DNA of 64,000 nucleotides from Pseudomonas sp. F(2018) (GTDB lineage Bacteria; Pseudomonadota; Gammaproteobacteria; Pseudomonadales; Pseudomonadaceae): NCBI RefSeq assembly GCF_005508865.1, contig NZ_SCOM01000002.1, positions 248,001 through 312,000 on the forward strand, given 5' to 3'. The position numbers and the translations under genes were made by a program. Below the pieces are notes generated by a model, which was not told the DNA's origin, ran no database searches, and saw nothing but the letters and a program-made list of their open reading frames with translations. Shown piece after piece: positions 59,943 through 64,000 of the stretch (the stretch's first letter is position 1; every line of letters begins with the position of its first letter).

Positions 59943-60322
59943 CAGGTGCTGGCGAGTGCGGTCGAGAAGCGCTCGCTGCGCAGAGCCCGCCAGGTCCATA
60001 GCGCGCCGAGCAGGTCCGGCAGGCCGAGCACCAGCAGCATGGGCGAGACCATGCCGGTGGCGACGAAGACGCCGAACACCGCCAGCACCGAGGCGCGCAC
60101 CGGCACGGTGGCGGCGATGAAGGGCCGCAGGTCCCGGCGCCCGGCCAGGCTGTAGTAGATGCCCAGGTAGATCACCAGCAGCCCGACGATGCGGATCCAC
60201 ACCTCCTCGGTCAGTGGGAAGCCGAACAGCGCCAGCAGCAGGTTGGGTGTCAGCAACAGCGTTGCCCCCAGCACCAGCAGGTAGCAGCCAAAGGCGAAGA
60301 TGGTTTTTCCGGACGGGCTCAT
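59942..60322 (-). CDS. Small four-helix membrane protein, unknown
   Basis: A 126-residue hydrophobic protein with four likely helices: IFAFGCYLLVLGATLLLTP, IRIVGLLVIYLGIYYSLAG, ASVLAVFGVFVATGMV and MLLVLGLPDLLGALWTW. AAGGA stands before the ATG. It follows the flavin monooxygenase gene by 25 bases on the same strand, so it is probably the last gene of that group. I do not recognise the family. Confidence 0.7.
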   Translation of the reverse strand: MSPSGKTIFAFGCYLLVLGATLLLTPNLLLALFGFPLTEEVWIRIVGLLVIYLGIYYSLAGRRDLRPFIAATVPVRASVLAVFGVFVATGMVSPMLLVLGLPDLLGALWTWRALRSERFSTALAST

Positions 60323-60347
60323 CAGGGTTTCCTTGTACTGAGTTGAA

Positions 60348-61850
60348 TCAATCGGTGGTGTCGGTCAGCCGGTAGGCCTCGGCATCGAAGCGCCGGGTCG
60401 CGCGGCGGAAGCTCCAGCTGAAGCCCGGCCAGATCACCACGTTGCGCCCGCTCTCCGCGTGCTTGTACCAGCTGCGGCAATTGCCCACGGACCACACCGC
60501 GCCCTGCATGCGGCTGCGCAGGGCCGCATTGAAGCGCTCCTGCACCTGCGGCTGGATATCCAGGCTGTTCGCCCCCTGGGCCTCCAGGGTGTCCAGGGCG
60601 CCGAGGATGTAGGCGACCTGCGACTCGATCATGTAGACGATGGAGTTGTGGCCGAGCCCGGTATTGGGGCCCATCAGCAGGAACAGGTTGGGGAAGCCCG
60701 CCACCGTGGTGCCCTTGTAGGCCTCGGGGCCCTGGCTCCAGGTGTCGAGAATGTCCTGGCCGTCGCGGCCGAAGATCATCCCACGAGGGAAGGGCGTGCT
60801 GGCCTTGAAGCCGGTGCCGAGGATCAGCAGGTCGACCGGGTGGCGCTGGCCGTCCTCGGTGATCACCGCGTCCTCGTCGATCTCGCGGATGCCCTGGGTC
60901 ACCAGGCTGACATTGGCCTGGGTGATGGCCGGGTAGTAGTCGTTGGAGATCAGGATGCGCTTGCAGCCGATGGCATAGCGCGGCGTCAGCTGGCGGCGCA
61001 GCTCCGGGTCGCGTACCTGGCGGCGCAGCAGGTTGAGGGCCAGGAAGCGGTGGAAGGCCATCAGCCGCGGATTGAAGGCGAAGCCCAGGGCGCGGGTCTC
61101 GTGGGTCGCGTAGATGAAGCTCCTGACCAGCCGCTGCAGCCGTGGGAAACGCCGCAGCAGGCCGCGTTCGAAGCCCGAGAAGCCACGGTCCGGCTTGGGG
61201 ATGATCCACGGCGGGGTGCGCTGGAACACCGTGAGTGCACCGGCTGCCGGCTGGATCTCGGGAATGAACTGGATGGCCGAGGCACCGGTGCCGATCACGC
61301 CGATGCGCTTGCCCTCGAGGTCGTAATCGTGGTCCCAGTGCTGGGAGTGGAAGACGCGGCCGCGAAAGCGCTGCAGGCCGGCGATGTTCGGGTAGTCGGG
61401 CGTGGACAGGGCGCCGGTGCCGGCGACCACGAAGCGGGCGAACACCACCTGGCCGGCGCCATCGGTGACCTGCCACAGGGCGCGCTTTTCCAGCCAGCGC
61501 AGCGAGGCGACCTCGCGCTGGAAGTGGATATGCGGCAACAGCTGGTACTTATTTGCGCAATGCGCCAGGTAGTCGCGAATCTCCGGCTGCGGCGAGAAGC
61601 GCCGCGACCAGTCCGGGTTCGGCTCGAAGGAGAACGAGTAGAGGTGCGAGGGGATGTCGCAGGCGCAGCCGGGATACTGGTTGACCCACCAGGTGCCGCC
61701 GACGCCGGCCTCCTTCTCGTACACCACGAAGTCGTCTTCGCCGCGCTGCTTGAGGCGCACGGCCATGCCGATGCCGGAGAAACCGGCACCGATGATCAGG
61801 ACCCGGTAGATCTTCTCCGCTGTCAGGGACGCGTTGAGCTGTGCAGTCAT
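60348..61850 (-). CDS. Flavin-dependent monooxygenase of Baeyer-Villiger type
   Basis: A 500-residue class B flavoprotein monooxygenase. FAD-binding VLIIGAGFSGIG (18-29), the Baeyer-Villiger fingerprint FRGRVFHSQHWD (162-173), NADPH-binding IGVIGTGASAIQ (183-194), and the second ATG-like motif LLILGTGFKAS (about 358-368) are all in place. Such enzymes insert oxygen into ketones or oxidise N and S atoms; long-chain or cyclic ketone substrates are common, but the one used here is unknown. The ATG is preceded by AGAAGAAG. Forms a minus-strand group with HIT, desaturase and reductase genes. Confidence 0.9.
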   Translation of the reverse strand: MTAQLNASLTAEKIYRVLIIGAGFSGIGMAVRLKQRGEDDFVVYEKEAGVGGTWWVNQYPGCACDIPSHLYSFSFEPNPDWSRRFSPQPEIRDYLAHCANKYQLLPHIHFQREVASLRWLEKRALWQVTDGAGQVVFARFVVAGTGALSTPDYPNIAGLQRFRGRVFHSQHWDHDYDLEGKRIGVIGTGASAIQFIPEIQPAAGALTVFQRTPPWIIPKPDRGFSGFERGLLRRFPRLQRLVRSFIYATHETRALGFAFNPRLMAFHRFLALNLLRRQVRDPELRRQLTPRYAIGCKRILISNDYYPAITQANVSLVTQGIREIDEDAVITEDGQRHPVDLLILGTGFKASTPFPRGMIFGRDGQDILDTWSQGPEAYKGTTVAGFPNLFLLMGPNTGLGHNSIVYMIESQVAYILGALDTLEAQGANSLDIQPQVQERFNAALRSRMQGAVWSVGNCRSWYKHAESGRNVVIWPGFSWSFRRATRRFDAEAYRLTDTTD

Positions 61851-61893
61851 CTTCTTCTCTTGTCGCTGCTGGGTTTCTATCGCGTGGGCAAGC

Positions 61894-62385
61894 TCAACGG
61901 ACCTGGGCCAGCGCCTCGTCGGACGGCGCGCGCGCTCTGCTGGGCTGCTCGATCTGCGCGGCGATGGCGTCCGCCTGCACCTGCAGGATGTCCGGGCCGG
62001 TGCGCGGGCCGAACAGGCCGGTGAAGTGCAGGAACATGCGCCAGCCGAAGCCCAGGCCATCGCCGCGCTTGCGTGGGATCAGGTGCAGGTGGGCATGGGG
62101 AATGTGCTGGTTGCTGGCCTTGCCGTCGTTGACGATCAGGTGCGAGCCCTCGACGCCGAAGCCGGCGCGGCGCTGGGCGGCGAGCAGCTTGTCGAAGGTC
62201 AGGTAGAGATGCTGGCGGGTGGCGGCCGGTAGCTGGTCGAGCGTCTCCACGTGCTGGCGCGGAATCAGCAGCACATGGCCCTGGCCCAGCGGGTGGATGT
62301 CCATGAAGGCGAAGCAGTGTTCGTCCTCGTAGACCTTTACGGAGCGTTCGGTGCCGGCGGCGATCCTGCAGAACAGACAGTCCAT
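61894..62385 (-). CDS. HIT-family nucleotide hydrolase
   Basis: A 163-residue histidine-triad protein. The triad HIPHAHLHL gives His97, His99 and His101 with His94 nearby; the CLFCRIAAG start and IPRQHVETL block are typical of the HINT/FHIT type that hydrolyses nucleotide conjugates. The C-terminal 55 residues are an extension beyond the usual domain. The start is ATG 62385: GAGG is 8 bases upstream of it but only 2 bases from the ATG at 62391. Confidence 0.88.
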   Translation of the reverse strand: MDCLFCRIAAGTERSVKVYEDEHCFAFMDIHPLGQGHVLLIPRQHVETLDQLPAATRQHLYLTFDKLLAAQRRAGFGVEGSHLIVNDGKASNQHIPHAHLHLIPRKRGDGLGFGWRMFLHFTGLFGPRTGPDILQVQADAIAAQIEQPSRARAPSDEALAQVR

Positions 62386-62395
62386 GGCCATTTCC

Positions 62396-63364
62396 TCAGC
62401 TGGCGTCGGCGGCCGGCGCAGCCCCGTGGCGGGACTCCCGCGGCTGACGGGCGAAGAGGCGGGCGAGCAGCCAGCGGTCGCGCAGGAACGGCTTGTTGTC
62501 GAGCAGCGCGTGGACCTTGTGCAGGTTGAAGAACGGCACGCCCGGATAGACGTGGTGCTCGACGTGGTAGTTGATGTTGGCCCAGATCAGGCTGAGCACG
62601 CGGCTGGGTATGGTGATGGTGTTGTGTGCCAGGTCCAGGCGCTGCTCGTCCTCGCTGCCGAGGGTGGCCATCGGGAAGTGCTCGTAGCCGCGCGAGATCG
62701 GGTTGATCAGCAGCGCCAGCAGCAGCACCGGCAGGATGAAGATCAGCACGAACTGGTAGAGCATGCCCATGCTGGAGAACCAGACGCCGAGCGCCACCAT
62801 CGTCACCAGGTTGAACACTAGCTCGCGCAGCACCAGGTTGCGCACCTTGCTGCCGTAGCGCACCAGGGAGAAGTAGGTGAAGCGTGGCACGAACACGGCG
62901 ATGCGCAGGAACATCCACTTCACGCCGCTGGCGTAGTTCCACTCGTCCGGGTCCTTGTCCGCATCGCCCAGGTAGCGGTGGTGATACTTGTGGCACTCGG
63001 TGAAGGACGAGTAGGGGAAGACGATGAACCAGGCGAAGAAGCGCCCGACCCAGAGGTTGCAGATTCCGGAGCGGAAGGCGTTCTGGTGGCCGCAGTCGTG
63101 CTGCAGGATGGTGAAGGCGTGCATCTGGTTGCCGAGTACCAGCACGGCGAGCAGCTGCACCAGCCAGTGCTCGCTGAGCAGGATGGCGGCGGCGCCGGCG
63201 ACCCACACCGCCACATGCAGCGCCGACCAGAGCAGGAACCTGACCGGGTCGGGCTGCTGCAGGGCCAGCAGTTGCGCCTGGCGCTCGCGGTCGACCTTCA
63301 GCTCCGCGCGCTTGGCCAGGCGGATCTCGTCTTGTGCCGCCAGAATCGCTTCTCTATCCACCAC
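62396..63364 (-). CDS. Membrane fatty acid desaturase
   Basis: A 322-residue di-iron membrane desaturase. The three histidine boxes are HDCGH (about 89-93), HKYHH (about 125-129) and HVEHH (about 270), separated by membrane helices such as WSALHVAVWVAGAAAILL and LIFILPVLLLALLINP. Acts on acyl lipids or acyl-CoA with electrons from a ferredoxin; the next gene upstream encodes a fitting reductase. The start is likely GTG 63364 with AGGA at about 8 bases; GTG 63370 or a start at 63439 (overlapping the reductase gene) are alternatives. It ends 10 bases before the HIT start. Confidence 0.87.
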   Translation of the reverse strand: MVDREAILAAQDEIRLAKRAELKVDRERQAQLLALQQPDPVRFLLWSALHVAVWVAGAAAILLSEHWLVQLLAVLVLGNQMHAFTILQHDCGHQNAFRSGICNLWVGRFFAWFIVFPYSSFTECHKYHHRYLGDADKDPDEWNYASGVKWMFLRIAVFVPRFTYFSLVRYGSKVRNLVLRELVFNLVTMVALGVWFSSMGMLYQFVLIFILPVLLLALLINPISRGYEHFPMATLGSEDEQRLDLAHNTITIPSRVLSLIWANINYHVEHHVYPGVPFFNLHKVHALLDNKPFLRDRWLLARLFARQPRESRHGAAPAADAS

Positions 63365-63390
63365 GTCCACCTTCCTCGGATTGTTCTGGG

Positions 63391-64000
63391 TTACTCGACC
63401 TGCAGTCGCACGTCGTCTGTCGCCGGATAGCCGATGCACATGAGCGCGTGGCCCATCTTCAGTTCGGCCGAGGACAGGCCATGGTCCTCGCGCATCTCCA
63501 CTTCGCCGGCCAGCTTGGTGCAGATGCAGGCGGTGCAGAAGCCGCTGCGGCAGGAGAAGGGCGGCTGTACGCCGTTGGCCAGGGCGGCTTCGAGAATGGT
63601 CTGACCCGGGGGCACGGCGAAGTTGAATTCCTGGCCCTGCATCAGCAGCTGAACCTGCTTCGGCGCGTTGGACTGCGCCGGCGGCTGGGGGCTGGCCTTG
63701 GCCGGGGTGAAGCTCTCCATGTGCACCGCTTCGGGGGGCACGCCCATGGCCTGCAGAGCCTCGGTCACTTCGTCCATCATGCCGTTGGGGCCGCAGGCGT
63801 AGTACTCGATGGCGTAGCCCGGCGGGTTCGGCAGCGCCTGGAGGATCTCGCTGACCCGCTGGCGGGTCAGACGGCCGCTGTGCGGGTGGGGCGACTCCGG
63901 CTGGGACAGCACGTGCAGCAGGTTCAGGCGCTCGCCGAACAGGCGCTGCAGCTGCTCCAGCTTGTCGCGGAAGATCACCGAGTCGGTGTTGCGGTTGCCA
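63391..64000 (-). CDS. Ferredoxin reductase-type flavoprotein with 2Fe-2S domain (5' end outside window)
   Basis: C-terminal part of a class IA-like NAD(P)H:ferredoxin oxidoreductase with a fused plant-type ferredoxin. GNRNTDSVIFRDKLEQL and YYACGPNGMMDEV belong to the nucleotide-binding domain. The ferredoxin domain has CRSGFCTACICTKL with the fourth Cys in LMCIGYP. The N-terminal FAD domain is beyond the window edge. The layout is that of electron donors for desaturases and of PaaE-like reductases. Placed directly before the desaturase gene, it is very likely its electron source. Confidence 0.87.
   Translation of the reverse strand, partial: GNRNTDSVIFRDKLEQLQRLFGERLNLLHVLSQPESPHPHSGRLTRQRVSEILQALPNPPGYAIEYYACGPNGMMDEVTEALQAMGVPPEAVHMESFTPAKASPQPPAQSNAPKQVQLLMQGQEFNFAVPPGQTILEAALANGVQPPFSCRSGFCTACICTKLAGEVEMREDHGLSSAELKMGHALMCIGYPATDDVRLQVE

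Overview
The window is a stretch of gamma-proteobacterial chromosome with high G+C (about 63-66% by eye) and Pseudomonas gene content and order. Three things point to Pseudomonas: the fimV-truA-trpF-accD-folC-dedD-cvpA-purF-metZ series, an xcp-type type II secretion locus split into gspDC and gspE-M arms, and the block from fadH1 to pepN. As far as I remember the P. aeruginosa map, positions 1 to about 42,000 run parallel to PA3115-PA3083 with local differences; after pepN the order departs from it. Two extra genes between the xcp arms recall a Pseudomonas alcaligenes-type locus, so a member of that environmental group is a reasonable guess, not a proven one.

Layout. 1-9042 (+): the end of fimV, then housekeeping genes for tRNA modification, tryptophan, fatty acid, folate, purine and methionine synthesis. 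9089-25257: the type II secretion system. gspD and gspC are on the minus strand. Two plus-strand genes follow, a MalT-like LuxR ATPase and a haem protein with the catalytic residues of the cyclooxygenase/alpha-dioxygenase family. Then comes gspEFGHIJKLM on the plus strand, tightly packed with overlapping starts and stops. gspG carries an in-frame 138-bp palindromic repeat inside its prepilin leader. 25353-25618: tRNA-Val and tRNA-Asp with a promoter and terminator. 25726-30695: a 28-residue peptide gene, an AraC regulator paired with a nitrilase-like protein lacking its cysteine, fadH, and an NTF2-like protein. 30901-41957: conserved Pseudomonas genes (coiled-coil protein, PLP enzyme, cyclic-nucleotide/rhodanese fusion, DUF1853, nadK, phosphatase, rhomboid, DUF1315, DUF2797, pepN).

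42301-51118 is an envelope module: a DUF1302 outer-membrane barrel, two tandem DUF1329 periplasmic proteins, a YCF48 beta-propeller and an MMPL/RND transporter. This set looks built to move a hydrophobic molecule across the envelope. Next to it lies the remnant of a VOC-fold gene. 51499-55166 is the electron-transfer flavoprotein divergon (ETF-QO against etfBA) with a PsrA-like operator between the arms. 55235-59902 holds an alpha/beta hydrolase, a solute-binding protein with two lipoproteins (DUF4398 and OmpA-like), and a MocR regulator. The last 4 kb (minus strand) is a possible lipid-oxidation group: a flavin monooxygenase of Baeyer-Villiger type, a HIT hydrolase, a membrane desaturase and its ferredoxin reductase, the last cut by the window edge.

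Lipid handling recurs: FadH, the ETF system, the desaturase and its reductase, the Baeyer-Villiger-type enzyme, the haem dioxygenase-like protein beside the secretion genes, and the DUF1302/1329/MMPL module. The most unusual points are the haem dioxygenase-like gene with its regulator inside the xcp divergon, the repeat that lengthens the GspG leader to 54 residues, and the duplicated DUF1329 module. No CRISPR array, integrase, insertion sequence or rRNA gene was seen.
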